The notes under the pieces were generated by a model. It did not search any database. It was given only the letters and a program-made list of their open reading frames with translations, and was not told where the DNA came from. From Xylaria sp. FL1777 (lineage: Eukaryota; Ascomycota; Sordariomycetes; Xylariales; Xylariaceae), in assembly GCA_022578965.1 (NCBI GenBank), contig MU400644.1:1-64000 (forward strand): a stretch of 64,000 bases of DNA, read 5' to 3'. Of this stretch, positions 11,678 to 25,212 are shown one piece after another. A program made the position numbers and the translations under genes. Each line of letters starts with the position of its first letter. The stretch's first letter is position 1.

Positions 11678-13134
11678 GTTGGATATCTCAGCTCTATGTC
11701 TTGACAATTGTTGATTCTTCGAAATTGCTGTTTTTTCCTACTATTCGGTCATTCCTCGAAACTAGAGGGAAAATAACAGCAACGCAATTCGGACTCACGG
11801 TAAGAGTAGGTTTCCCACGACATAGCCTAGCTCCTGAGAAGCTCGGACCGTCTATTGCGTGTTGTCGTAACCGATAAGGGAGATGAACTTACATGTACCA
11901 CGAGTGGGAGGAGATGCTTAGGTCATACTACTTCCTGCTCGCTATCTTGGCACCGGCGATAGATACAGTGTGTCCGTTGAAAGCTCGAGGGGTCAGTCAC
12001 ATGCAAGGTGCCAGCCCTAGACCATCGGCATGGTCCCTGTTTGATTACTCACTAGAGAGGTTACTCATATCCCGCATTAGGCACATCTTTGGTAATGGAA
12101 CGCTTGTAAGAGTCCCTGTGAGGGACTTTAGGATGACGACGCACGGGCAAGCATGGGAAGAGAAGCATCATGTGGGTGGGCATCTCGCACCGAGATACCT
12201 ATCAGTATACTACCTTAACATGTACGTGTAGTGTGGTAGCTGTAGAAAGTGTTATCTAAGCGGACAGATACTACACGTGTACTACGCACGCTTATGCAAA
12301 CGCTGTGGGGAAGCCTGGACTTTGTAATCAGGGGTAATCCTAGTGTTAGGAGTGTCCACTATTTTCAATCCAAGATCCACTTCCCGCCTGCACTGTTTAT
12401 GGCGTGACCCTACCGACCCCCACCAACCTACGCAGTATGTACTTAGTCATTAGTGTGTACTGTACGTACCTAGCTTACTTAAGTACGTACGCATTAGACT
12501 GTTTCACGCAGCGGTGCATTAGCGCAACGTTAAGCTTTTCCGGTGTCGGCCCAACCGCCGATTGGTTGTCCAGTTACGAGAGGTACAGTATACTAAACAC
12601 GATCTACAATCTATATACCTATCTTAGCTAATTAGTCGATGCAGGCTCCGTCCTGACAGAATACCTGCATCATGCTAGGGCCATAAGGCAAGTCTTAGCT
12701 ATCAAAATCATGGGACTTGACACTGTATTCAATCTGCCCCCATACAGTGTACCTGGTTAGGTATTTGCAAGAACGAAATACCTCATGTCAGCGCGCCAAG
12801 AATATTTGAGAAGGTACACTTCATTACTCAACACAGACTGGATAGCTGCGTAGCCATATTGCAGTAGTATACGTAACTACTGAAATACTAAACAGTTGTA
12901 AATATTAGCATATGTATCTAATTAACTCGTCTCTGATACCGAAGGAAAGGCTACATCATATTTGACCAGATCAGATGATAAAACCTTATACATTAGTTGA
13001 AACAATATCTTAAGCTCTGAGATTGTGACAACCAATGTCTTAAATTTTATTAAAATTTAATCCTAGATAGTTAAATAGGTTGACCCTAGTAACGAAGCGT
13101 GAATATGTCACTTTCTTTCTAAGGTTTGAATACT
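11678..13134. other. Intergenic region between two minus-strand P450s
   Basis: About 1.45 kb. It contains the promoter of the P450 starting at 11677 and the 3' flank of the next one. Several GTACCTA-type words occur near 12450-12500. Short open frames here have no codon or family support, and no RNA gene was seen. Confidence 0.5.
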
Positions 13135-15081
13135 CTAGCAGTCGGCTGTCAGTGCCTTCTTATCAGCCACCACTTTGACACGAATACCTGGGCTGTCGCG
13201 CGCGGATTCGCCTAGAAAGCAGTCCCGCGAGTATCTGACATCCCGCTCCCAGTTAGTATCGAATAGCTCGAGCTCAAATCGGCTGAGAATAGTTGCTAGA
13301 GACAAGTACATCTCAATGTAGGCAAAGCTAAGCACGTCTCAATTAGCCGACAGCTACCTACAGGTCTTGAAGTGTTTACTTACTCCACCCCAATACACAT
13401 TCTCGTACCCTTGCCAAAGGGAACATACATCCTCTTTTGGTAGTCAGTTGGGTTGAACCAACGCTCGGGCTTGAATTTCATGGCCTCTGGGAAAATATCG
13501 TCGTTGTGAAGGATGTCGCCATGGCTCATACTGACTGGTGTCTGTAATTGTGGATCGTTAGCTACTAACCGGGCCACATCGGCTGCTGACACCCACCCCT
13601 GCGGGAATGACCCATTCCTTGTACTGGAGGCCTTGGTTGAGAACTAATGGAAGTCTAGAAGTGGTCGCGGCTCTTAGGCGTAGAGATTCTCGTACCGAGG
13701 CAGTCTATGTAAAGGCTATCAGTGTTGCTTTGGCTGCCGAGCAAATGATAATAAACTCACAAGCCAGGGAAGGGTCTCCAAGACTTTTACATCTGGAACA
13801 CGACCGGAGTCATCAATTGTACCTTCTATTTCAGCCTTGACCTTACTCATCACTTCGGGATTGTCGAGCAAATGGAAGATGGTGTGAGCCAGAAGTCTCG
13901 ACCCAGTCTCACCGCCAGCGAAAAGCACTGTGAGGCCCTCTTGGTACAGGCGTAAGGGTGTCTTTTCAGTAGGGGGGAGACTGCTCTCATCGATAGAATG
14001 AAATATAGTCTCTGGCTTTACCTTCTTCGTTTCGTCGCCACCCTCGGATACAGGGCTTTCGGTTTTTCTGTTTTTGGTGTACGATGAAACAATCTCGCGC
14101 ATAAGCTGTAGGGAAAGAGTCAATCAACATGTATTAGGGTTGTCCCAACCTAGTCCAATCTCTCACCTTGTGTGCGTTCAACAAGCCTGCAAGATCGGGC
14201 TGAACATGCTTAAGTAAAGGTTGTAAGAGCCACGGTGGTAGCATGAGTAAATTGGCATTAAGCCAGGGAAATTGTTTTGAGAAAGGAGTCGCTTGGGCCA
14301 CCGCTTCCATTGAATGCCTCCACCCTCTAGCTGCTACAGGGTTGTCCTGGTAGCCCGCCTGGATGTTAAACATGTAGTGGTATATGACATCCGTTGTATA
14401 TGCGAGGAAGGTAGTTTGCAGGTCCACGGGCTCATCGGTTCCGACTTTCGACTTGAATACCTGAACAAGTTTCTCGATATGCCCGTGAATGAGATCTTGT
14501 GCGCTCGCAACAGCGCGCTTTGAGAACATCCGAGAATTCGCCATTCTTCGCTGTTTGTGAGAATGATGATCAACAGTGCCGTGAGCTTCAGGTAACTACT
14601 GTCAGCTCGATTAATTTAGGCGGACTCTGCACGACCACTCACTTCCGAAAGGTAATCCAGCCATCTCCGTTGAGGGCGGATATTTATGTCTAACGGTTGG
14701 ATTCGGTGCATAGAGGGTGTCGAAAAACGATGGGTCGCGAATATGAATCTCAGATGGATTTAAACGTACAATAGGCCCTAATCATTTTCCTCATGTGAGT
14801 TCGACTGTTGCGAATTCGTTTAGGCCATAAAACTCACCATAGATGTCGTGCATCTCACTCAGCTTATAGAAAAACTGCCCACCGGGACCTTTCATAACAT
14901 CGTAGTAGAATTCGTACCATTTTGTGCTAGCAGCCAGCTTCGGCCCCGGAAACTTTGCTAAAGGGTGAAAATAGAGGCGATATACCACCATGCCGAGCCC
15001 ATACACAACGAGAAGAATTGGGAGGGACCACCATGATAAGATGGCATTGAGGGGAACGACTGAAGTCGAAATGGTAGACAT
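13135..15081 (-). CDS. Cytochrome P450 monooxygenase (CYP58-like, trichodiene-oxygenase type)
   Basis: Seven exons on the minus strand: 15081-14838, 14777-14643, 14585-14167, 14105-13761, 13704-13597, 13541-13384 and 13327-13135. The spliced length is 533 residues, full size for a microsomal P450. There is one N-terminal membrane helix followed by [16 protein letters not shown]. After it come [12 protein letters not shown] (C-helix region), I-helix AGGETGSR (a slightly unusual variant), K-helix ESLR, the [19 protein letters not shown] segment and PERWF. The heme loop is [11 protein letters not shown] with Cys466. The family by eye is CYP58, that of TRI4 trichodiene oxygenase, a multistep sesquiterpene oxidase, which fits the neighbouring cyclase. 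The gene is divergent to the cyclase across 1.6 kb. Confidence 0.88.
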
Positions 15082-16661
15082 GACGACTGAAGCTAGTGCA
15101 AGTGAAGGCGGTTGGAGAAACTAAGGCGACGGGGGTGGAATAGTGTTCGAGAAGGACAGTTTACTGAGAAAGAGGGCTTGAAGTTGACGTCGGGTTGACG
15201 ATTCTCGTCAGTCATTGACATGATAGATGAGAGCAAAGCCACATCGGAGCTACGGGTATCTTGCGGCAATCCCGTCGGCACCTCCGCTATAGTGTCCCGA
15301 GAGCAGTGCACGCAATACGGCTTATCGTCGAATGACTCTAATTACTCAGTCGACATCAATGATTACAGGGGTAAGTATGAGATGGACCGATCTACACGTG
15401 AAGTGAAGTCAATGCTCTAGGCAAGGGTGATAGATAGAGTACCTAGTAACCTAGTATACACTAACCTAGGTACGCCTGTACACTAGACCGGCTTATGCAG
15501 AGTACGTATATGTACTCAGTATGTACATGTACCGATATTGCTTCCTGCATATGTACCTTATGTACGCAGTATGTAGGTAGTATCTGATCTGCATTATGGG
15601 TTACATGCTCGTAACTGCAGACAAAAGCCGGCAATCAACAGATACCTAATCTTGCTCACCTGCCGTCATACCTAACGTCCCTCAGTTAATCAGCCTGCAA
15701 ATTATTGGGCTATTCATGTGTTACGTCTTGCTCTGATTATTGGAGGGATTACTATCTACTGAGGGATTCGATCATGGCTTTAGGCATTTTTCACCCGGTA
15801 AAGGTCCACACCCTCTCAGTTCTAGTGAATGGCCTAACAACGATGAAATGACTATACCTCCTGTATCTACCATCTGCGTAGGAAGAACTACTCAGCTAGT
15901 ATGGTTAGCTAATACAAAAGTACACAGCGGTACACTATGTAAACATAAGCTAAGTCATAAATCATTAAACTATTAACTTTATACAGATAATAAATAAAGA
16001 AAAAACCATGGTTAACTAATAAAATAAACATAAAATAAAAACTTTAAAATAAAAAAAATTAATAAAATAATTATATAACTAGTTAATTATTAATTATTTA
16101 ATAAGTAAATTTTTTAATTAATAATAGAATTTTATAATAGTATATTTATACTTAAGTAACTTAAAAACCCTTTATATTCACATTGTGGATTTATTTGCAA
16201 AGTTAGTGCAAGATGCCATTATTGAAACATCCGAGAAGTTTAAAAAAAAAGTGACATATATTCACAGTGCGATGATTGCTCTTGGACTCTAACCTCGATG
16301 TACAAGAACAGCAACCCGATGTATCTCCTGCAGAGACAAGAATCTTCGCTGACTAAAGTACGATTGTATTGTATCTTCAGAAAGAACTTAGCCAATGAGC
16401 CTGATTCGAAAAATCCATATCTGCGTCGTAGTCAACTCAATACCGATTTGTCATGGAGATTGTCTGTGTTGTGATCGCCTCCATTCAGTTGTGGACTCGG
16501 GAAACATTATCCGAAGTGTTGGAATTCATCGACCTCTCTCAAGATTAAAAGATGTGAGCGCCGCCTCTCGAATCGTATGTTTTCTCTCATCACATCTCCA
16601 TCACATCATCTTTTATCACATTCACCACAAGACACTACCTTTTATCCATCCCAGGCACATA
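15082..16661. promoter_or_regulatory. Divergent region between P450 and terpene cyclase, with AT-rich island
   Basis: About 1.58 kb between two start codons. Near 15470-15590 there are several overlapping words of the TATGTACATGTACC kind. The segment 15960-16170 is an AT island of nearly pure A/T words, similar in character to the one at 5225-5460. It probably carries the promoters of both genes. No open frame here is convincing. Confidence 0.5.
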
Positions 16662-18100
16662 ATGGCTGCAGTTCTTGCTCCTCGGGCTGTTGACGACCCC
16701 CGTCCTCATGATGATCCGAGAATCGGCCTCTCAGCAAAACTTCTTGAGAAAGCTTACTATTTGCCCAACCTCAAGACCCCTTACAAAGACTGGCCACATA
16801 AGGTCAATGTCAACTATCCTCAACTAAAAGAGGCCTTGAGTGCCAGGATTACGGAGTAAGACCATGTCTCATGTTTCCCTTCTTGATATTAGACCAAGGG
16901 TAATTCACTAACCATTGTTGGTTGAGTAGACTATACCCTCCGGCCCGCGCTAAGGCTCTGATCAAGGGTGACTATTCTCTTCTCTCGTCCATGTGGTGGC
17001 CGCGTGCCTCTTATGAGAGACTTGAGACTTGTACATTTTGGTTCCTTTGGCTATTCACGTGGGATGATGAGATCGACCAGTCAACATCTGAGCTGTTCAT
17101 AAATCTACCCAATGCCAATCAATTCAGAGACGAGTCCTACCACTTTGTTCGCTGGGCGCTTGGTGTGCCAACAGAGGAAACTGGGAAGTATGACTTTGAG
17201 AACAAGAAGCCAGACCGGCCCCTGATCCGTAGCTTGGATGTGATCGGGGCCAACTTGCAAAAAGTATATAACAAAGGTAAGGGGAGTGACATAACTTGGC
17301 CTGCTGGATCCCAATTGAGCTGATCACAAAGTTTTAAGAACAAATTATGGTCTTTGTGGATGAGATCTATTATTACATGGATTGCCAACAGCGTGAGCAA
17401 GGCCGCAAGCTCACTGGTGTCATCCCAACCCCGGAACAGTACTGGGAAACTCGACTCGGAACGAGCGCAGTCACCTCCATGCTGGCTCTAAATGAGTATG
17501 ATCCCACCGTATTTTCTAGTGACATGGATTTCCCCTAAGTTGCTTGCTTGTGGCTAATATCATTGGCCAGGTACGCCGACGATCAGAACCTCCCTAGGTG
17601 GATCATGACACACGAGAAGATGACGGACATCTGGCGTGAGGTCAACTTGAACATGTCTCTGTCCAACGATATGATGTCGTTGAAGAAAGAGATCATCCAT
17701 GGTGATATCGACAGCATTGTTCCCGTTCTTGTGTATAACCGAGGATTCAGTGTCCAGGAAGCCATCGCTGTAAGTTATCCTCGTATTGGTCTTCTCAGAT
17801 ATCTCAGTCTGGTGTTCTGTTTCCGCTTGAATCGTATTGTGCCTGTCTAACAGAATATGTCTACAGGACACCTGCAAGGAGCTCCAGAGAAACATTGACC
17901 GATTCGACCAGACAGCCGACGATCTCGTGGCGATCGTTAAAGAGAAACAACCAGAGGTGGTTGAAGATCTCCAGTATTACATCGTGGGATGCCGACACAA
18001 TCAGATGGCTAACCTTCTATGGAGTCTTGTGACGACTCGTTATGGTCTGGGAGACATCCCTCGGGATGCCGATGGCGGCATGACAATCAACGTCCTGTGA
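16662..18100 (+). CDS. Class I terpene cyclase (sesquiterpene-synthase type)
   Basis: Class I terpene synthases ionise a prenyl diphosphate, for sesquiterpenes FPP, in the cytosol and cyclise the cation. Five exons, 16662-16855, 16930-17276, 17339-17495, 17571-17769 and 17867-18100, join in phase to 376 residues. The metal-binding aspartate motif is WDDEID (Asp110, Asp111, Asp114). The NSE triad reads NDMMSLKKE (Asn265, Ser269, Glu273) and an Arg-Tyr pair lies at 357-358, all in the expected order and spacing. It has the pentalenene-synthase-like (Terpene_syn_C_2) fold type, with no prenyltransferase or class II domain. It is the core enzyme of the cluster, flanked by a divergent P450 and a downstream GAPDH. 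The product cannot be read from sequence; the context suggests the heptelidic acid skeleton. Confidence 0.92.
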
Positions 18101-20375
<2,275 letters not shown>

Positions 20376-21289
20376 GCGCCCAAGTTGCTCGTTGGTGAGC
20401 GACTGAACTTAATTCTCAGGGCTGAGTGCGATTAGTTCAAGAAACAAGAGATTAAGTTAGTAGAAAATAAAGTCAACGCTCCTCCCTTTTAGATATCAAC
20501 CTGTACTCAACTTTTGTCGTTTGTTCAAATATCACCTTTGTAGTACCCCTCGATGCAATAAAATGCCTCATCAGTTAGTAATCACGATGCATTGCGCAAT
20601 TTAACCAATACCCAATCTTCCATATGCTAGATTCATATTTTTATCTTTTACCATGTCTTCCCAAACACCGTTCCATACCATTGCTATTAGAGTACTGCGA
20701 TTTTTCTACAGCAGTATATCAATCTCAACTCCCTTTGCTACCACACCTGTCAAGTATTCACGGACATCCACACACAGGAGAGTATCACTCTCGACTACAC
20801 ACCGTAATAACTCCATGACCGCCACAGCCCCGATCTGCTTCTTTTCCCGACACCCACTGCTTGCTTCATAACCCTAGTTATAAAAGCCGCCACTCAATCC
20901 TGAACGGACTAACGTACCTTTACGTGAGGATTTGCTTAGAGCCATTCGAGATTATTTAAGGTTTAATCTTAGTATTTCATTGCTTTTAACTGCATAATGC
21001 TATACGTGATTCATGTCAAAGCTAGATGTTCCATTTTCTTTTACTTCGAATTTAGGGTTATTGTTGCTATTATTGTCCTACGTAGAAGACCTTCGTGGAG
21101 CCTTTAAAGTCGGTACGTACCTAAGCCAATCTACGTAGATATTAGCTAGCAAAGTCCAGCCTTAAGCTGGGTTGGACGTTGGATTAACAGGTAATTTGCC
21201 GCCACGAACCTCTCCCGTCGAGCTTAGTGACTCAAGCAAGATCATTTTGCCCATCTCCGTTGGCTATGTTGTGCTTATCATATACCCGT
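20376..21289. other. Intergenic region downstream of GAPDH
   Basis: About 0.9 kb between GAPDH and the decayed prolyl-tRNA synthetase. AT-rich with no recognisable gene. The far 5' part of the pseudogene may begin inside it, but resemblance fades there. Confidence 0.4.
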
Positions 21290-22560
21290 ATCTAACTCTG
21301 TTTCGCTATTCAAAACTCGTCGACGAGATGGCGGATTTTTCCTCCAAAAATACCGTTTATGACGAGGCCTTAAAGGCTGGCAAAACAAGAAATAAACGGA
21401 TAGAGAAATACGCTGCTAATATCAACTTGATCATCATGCGTCCACAAGATCTCCCACTCTGGGACATTGAGATGCTTACAAGGGATAGACTAGTATCGTA
21501 CTACGATACGTAAGATACGTAATAGCATCGACATATCATAAGCTAAGTTAATATTTCGCTTAAGCTGCTATGTTTTCAGGGCCACATCTTATTTTTGCGT
21601 ACGAACAGATCCCCACGCTTTTCGACCCGAGAATCAAGGACATTGATCAGCCAATAGCCGGTATCTCATGATCTAGGTTAACACAAGTGCCTTTAGGCGT
21701 TCGCAACTATTTGTCAACTAACCTTAGCAAAAAAAGGTTACTTTGCTTAGTCATTCCAAGTTATTATCCCTTGCTCATCTCTTGCGAGAACCTTAAGAAG
21801 TAAGTCCCTGGCCTTCTAATTAGAGTTCAAATTACTAACTAGAAAACAATCACGTCGATAGCTTTTCCGCCGAGGTAGCATGGGCTACACACAGAGGTAA
21901 GAGCAAGCTGGAGAAGCCGGTTGCCCTCCGCCCATCATGTGAAATAGCTATGTATAGAGACTTTGCTACCAAGGTCAACCAGCCACCGGGATATCCCGCT
22001 CAAGAGGAATCAACGAAACAACGTCGTCCTCTGGAAATTCACTGACCTCCTCAATGCTCAGAGTCGCTAATACCGTCAACTCTCTTCTCTAGTCCCCCGA
22101 GAATCTCCTGACCAAAGAGGTTTTCCAAATCTTAAACTAGTACGCCGATGTATATGAGCAACCTTTGAGCGTGCTTGTTGCGAAGGGTCACAAAACTGGA
22201 AATGAGAAATTTCCGGGTGTACTAATTATATACTACAATCATAGAAAACTTCATTGAGTCCAACAGTCGCGCTATTCAAGCTGGTAAGGTAATGATACAC
22301 GCGCTGAAATCCTTGTACGCTTACCCGAAGGCATGATTCGGTGAGACACCCACACAGTTGACGATCCTGATTCTAGAAAGGTTGATGGCAAAAGCCAAGA
22401 GTTCTGTGTAAGTGACAATGCAATAGCTGTGAACAAGATGAATCTCATAAGTGCACTAGATGGCAAAATAACTGGGGACTTTCCTCTCGGGCACGTAGAA
22501 CCATTCATGGCAATGATTCGCAGTAAAGGTCTATAAGTGACTATATTCCCCAAAATATCC
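21290..22560 (+). pseudogene. Decayed prolyl-tRNA synthetase copy (eukaryotic/archaeal type)
   Basis: Pieces of a class II prolyl-tRNA synthetase follow in the right order on the plus strand but in shifting frames. Near 21454 comes a DLPLWDIEMLTRDRLVSYYD piece matching the start of the catalytic core. Near 21850-21960 come SAEVAWATHRGKSKLEKP and VALRPSCEIAMY, matching the ...IAIRPTSETVMYP core. Near 22000-22045 a KRNQRNNVVLWKF piece matches motif 2. Near 22100-22220 a VFQIL piece is followed by a TAG stop and then YADVYEQPLSVLVAKG and TGNEKFPG. Near 22243 comes FIESNSRAIQAG, and near 22505 MAMIRSKGL. Stops and frameshifts separate these, so no functional enzyme is encoded. Boundaries are approximate. 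It may be a relic duplicate or a former resistance copy attached to the cluster. Confidence 0.75.
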
Positions 22561-22905
22561 ACCGTTGTCTGGTCAAGTAATTGGTAAGTCTTTGAGTTCG
22601 GCCGGGGCAACACCAAACCCTTTCGACATTTCGCATGTTGCTTTCGGATTATTTAAATAACCCGTAGTACTTCGTACTATCTGCATTTATATGTACAAGC
22701 TGGCTAAACTTCGGCAAGCTAGTTCTAACTCCGATATCACCGACGTACTATTGTATACTAGATGCCTACATGTGTGTACTTACGTATGTACCTAGTATCT
22801 CTACACCTTTCATACCACCTGGGCAGTGTCTGAAATCCGGTTGGCCGACGGCAAGAATCGTTGCCGACCTGGCCCTTATAGACTTTGGGTGTCTCAATAC
22901 ACGCG

Positions 22906-24699
22906 ATGCCGGGAAAACGAAAACGTGTTCCTGTAGACGATGCGTCGCGCTCGGGAACCCTGAAAAGGTCCCGCCATACTACCGCCCTGGATCTCCTATC
23001 GCCTCTATCCGATGAGCTGCTCGTGCGCATCCTGTCATTTCTGCCGCTCCACGACCTCCTGAACCTCGCCCCGGTCTCGGATCGCTTCTACCACCTGTCA
23101 GGCGACTCTGAAATCTGGAAGCGGTTATATTACTCGCGATTCGTACTACCCCGCGCCCTCCGCCTCCCCGGCTTCCGCCACGGGTCGGCTCGAGACCGCA
23201 AGCTGCATTATTCTTCGCATCGGACCATATGGGCCGACGTGCGCTCTACGCGAGGGGAAGACAAGGAGACCCGCAACTGGAAGAGACAGTACAAGCTCCG
23301 CCATAACTGGGCGAGGGGGAGGTGCGCTGTGGAGGAGCTACCACTGGGGGGGAAGTCTGGGCTTCTGGGCACTAGTCATTCTCCAAAAATGCTTGTCAAG
23401 GTGTTGGAGGGAATCGCCGTGACTGGAGATGTGGCCACCGGTCTGCGTGTATGGGATTTGAAGACGAAACGACTCGTGGCTCAGGCTCGTCTCGATGCGG
23501 ACAACTGCTGCGCATTGCCAAGTTGCATGGCGCTCGATGGCCAGCTCCTGCAGGCGGGAAGCCTGGATATCGCTGTTGGGTTCTTAGACGGTAGTTTTGG
23601 TACATGGCGATTGAACCTCGAAAAAGGGCGGATTATTCAAGTATACCGGCATGACGCTTCAAACAATGGCGGAATTGTTGGTGTCGCATTTTTGTACCCG
23701 TACTTATTAACCGCGACTCAGTCTAACCTCACATCTCTATATACATTTAACTCGCCGCATCTCTCGAACCGCCCGGATCATGATACCCACACGGACACCG
23801 AAACTGGGAAAGGCCCAGAGAGCAATACCGTGCGAGACTCAGAGACGGATGCTTTTGCCGAAAATAACGCTTCAAATGAATATGTATTAGACGAGCTATC
23901 GGGCACAAATAAAGACAAAGCGAGGACGAAACGATCTGCACCGTATCTTCTTACTTCATTGAAATCACACACGTCACGCTCTCCTCTTGCATTATCATTA
24001 AGGCAGACGACGGGGAGCACAGTCGCCTCAATAGCGTACACATTCTCCACCATTCGTGGATGGTCGTTGGGCATTCAAGAGTTGCATATACGCTCTGTGA
24101 CGTCGATGTTGGAGTCATGTCCCGAGATCACAACGACGCGGCTGGCGTATACCTCACCTGTTAATGGATCGTCGCGACACATGGTTTCACCACCGTCATC
24201 TCCGGCTAGACAATTAGATCCCATTAGAAAGTCTACCGAGGAACAGGAGCAGCGCAATCAAGTCGACGGGCCAATTAGCCTCTCATACACGCATCCCTAT
24301 CTACTCGCGACACTCCCTGACAATACATTGATATTGCATCTATGCACATCTAGCTCCACATCGCTGTCGATATCTCCAGGTATTCGGCTCTGGGGCCACA
24401 CATCGGGCATAAGCGACGCTGAAATAACCGCACGGGGCAAGGCGGTGAGTGTAAGCTGTCGCGGCGAAGAGATTCGGCTCTGGGAGTTGGAAGGACGTAC
24501 TAATGGACAAAGCATCGAAGTTCGGCCTACTGCTAAGACTATAGGCGCAGATGCCGCGTCACAATGCCTATTCCAAGAGCATTTGAGCACAGAATGGGAT
24601 GACCGGCGAAACTGGGTTGGGTTTGACGATGAGATGGTTATTGTACTTAAGGAATCTGGAGAAGGAAGAGAGAGTCTTTTAGTTTATGACTTTACGTGA
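22906..24699 (+). CDS. F-box protein with WD40-like C-terminal part
   Basis: Single-exon gene. From the ATG giving MPGKRKRVPVDD it encodes 597 residues; an upstream in-frame ATG at 22885 would add seven. An F-box is clear near residues 30-75 (LSDELLVRILSFLPLHDLLN followed by a RFYHLSGDSEIWKRLYYSRF piece). F-boxes bind Skp1 and recruit targets to an SCF ubiquitin ligase. The remainder has scattered beta-propeller-like units (GVWDLK-type, LRVWDLKTKRL, IRLWELEG) and a low-complexity, Asp/Thr/Glu-rich insert near residues 285-340. It is probably a WD-type substrate receptor of unknown target. It is unlikely to be part of the terpene cluster. Confidence 0.8.
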   Translation: MPGKRKRVPVDDASRSGTLKRSRHTTALDLLSPLSDELLVRILSFLPLHDLLNLAPVSDRFYHLSGDSEIWKRLYYSRFVLPRALRLPGFRHGSARDRKLHYSSHRTIWADVRSTRGEDKETRNWKRQYKLRHNWARGRCAVEELPLGGKSGLLGTSHSPKMLVKVLEGIAVTGDVATGLRVWDLKTKRLVAQARLDADNCCALPSCMALDGQLLQAGSLDIAVGFLDGSFGTWRLNLEKGRIIQVYRHDASNNGGIVGVAFLYPYLLTATQSNLTSLYTFNSPHLSNRPDHDTHTDTETGKGPESNTVRDSETDAFAENNASNEYVLDELSGTNKDKARTKRSAPYLLTSLKSHTSRSPLALSLRQTTGSTVASIAYTFSTIRGWSLGIQELHIRSVTSMLESCPEITTTRLAYTSPVNGSSRHMVSPPSSPARQLDPIRKSTEEQEQRNQVDGPISLSYTHPYLLATLPDNTLILHLCTSSSTSLSISPGIRLWGHTSGISDAEITARGKAVSVSCRGEEIRLWELEGRTNGQSIEVRPTAKTIGADAASQCLFQEHLSTEWDDRRNWVGFDDEMVIVLKESGEGRESLLVYDFT

Positions 24700-25212
24700 A
24701 AAACGAGATACCCCATATAAATATAGCTACATAGATGCAATGGCCAAAGGAAAAAAGGGAACACTGTCTAAGGCGAATTGTTTGCTGTCTCGGCGAGATC
24801 TGACCTCGTGGCAACACTTAATTTAATATACTAGGCGCCTGGTAATATCCGGACTCCATTTCGTAACCGAAGGTCTGGTTATCCTCGCCTGTTCATTTGA
24901 GTATTCATCGTGTGTAATGGCGACTGATTGGTCTCATAGATGCAGGGATCAATAGCAACCCATCCTGATCTAAACTCTTTCGGGTTCCGCGGCCTCCGCT
25001 CTTCAACGACCATTCTTACCACGAAGTAAAGCCAGCGTTGATGCGGACCGTAGGCGACAGCAACAGAGCAAAGGTTCAGTCTAGGGTGACGGCTTGATTG
25101 AGGACCTATTGAAGGCTACATGTCCGATTCACTCCATACAAGTTCCTATCGTATTAACACTGACCTGACAATCCACAGCGAACACGTGACAGCTGGTGAC
25201 GGTAATAGTATC
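24700..25212. other. Intergenic region upstream of the Zn2Cys6 gene
   Basis: About 0.5 kb between two plus-strand genes, holding the F-box 3' UTR and the transcription-factor promoter. Another in-frame ATG at 25120 would extend the transcription factor by 31 residues of weak character. No other feature is recognised. Confidence 0.45.

Noticed and set aside
11893..12231. 112-codon open frame on the plus strand
   Set aside because: No domain, signal peptide or splice context; composition is that of intergenic DNA upstream of a P450.
21172..21513. 114-codon open frame as a possible hypothetical gene
   Set aside because: Its 3' part resembles the start of a prolyl-tRNA synthetase core that continues in other frames, so it was assigned to the pseudogene.
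22906..24699. F-box gene as a member of the terpene cluster
   Set aside because: F-box/WD proteins are housekeeping-like and this one is beyond the pseudogene boundary; no functional link seen.
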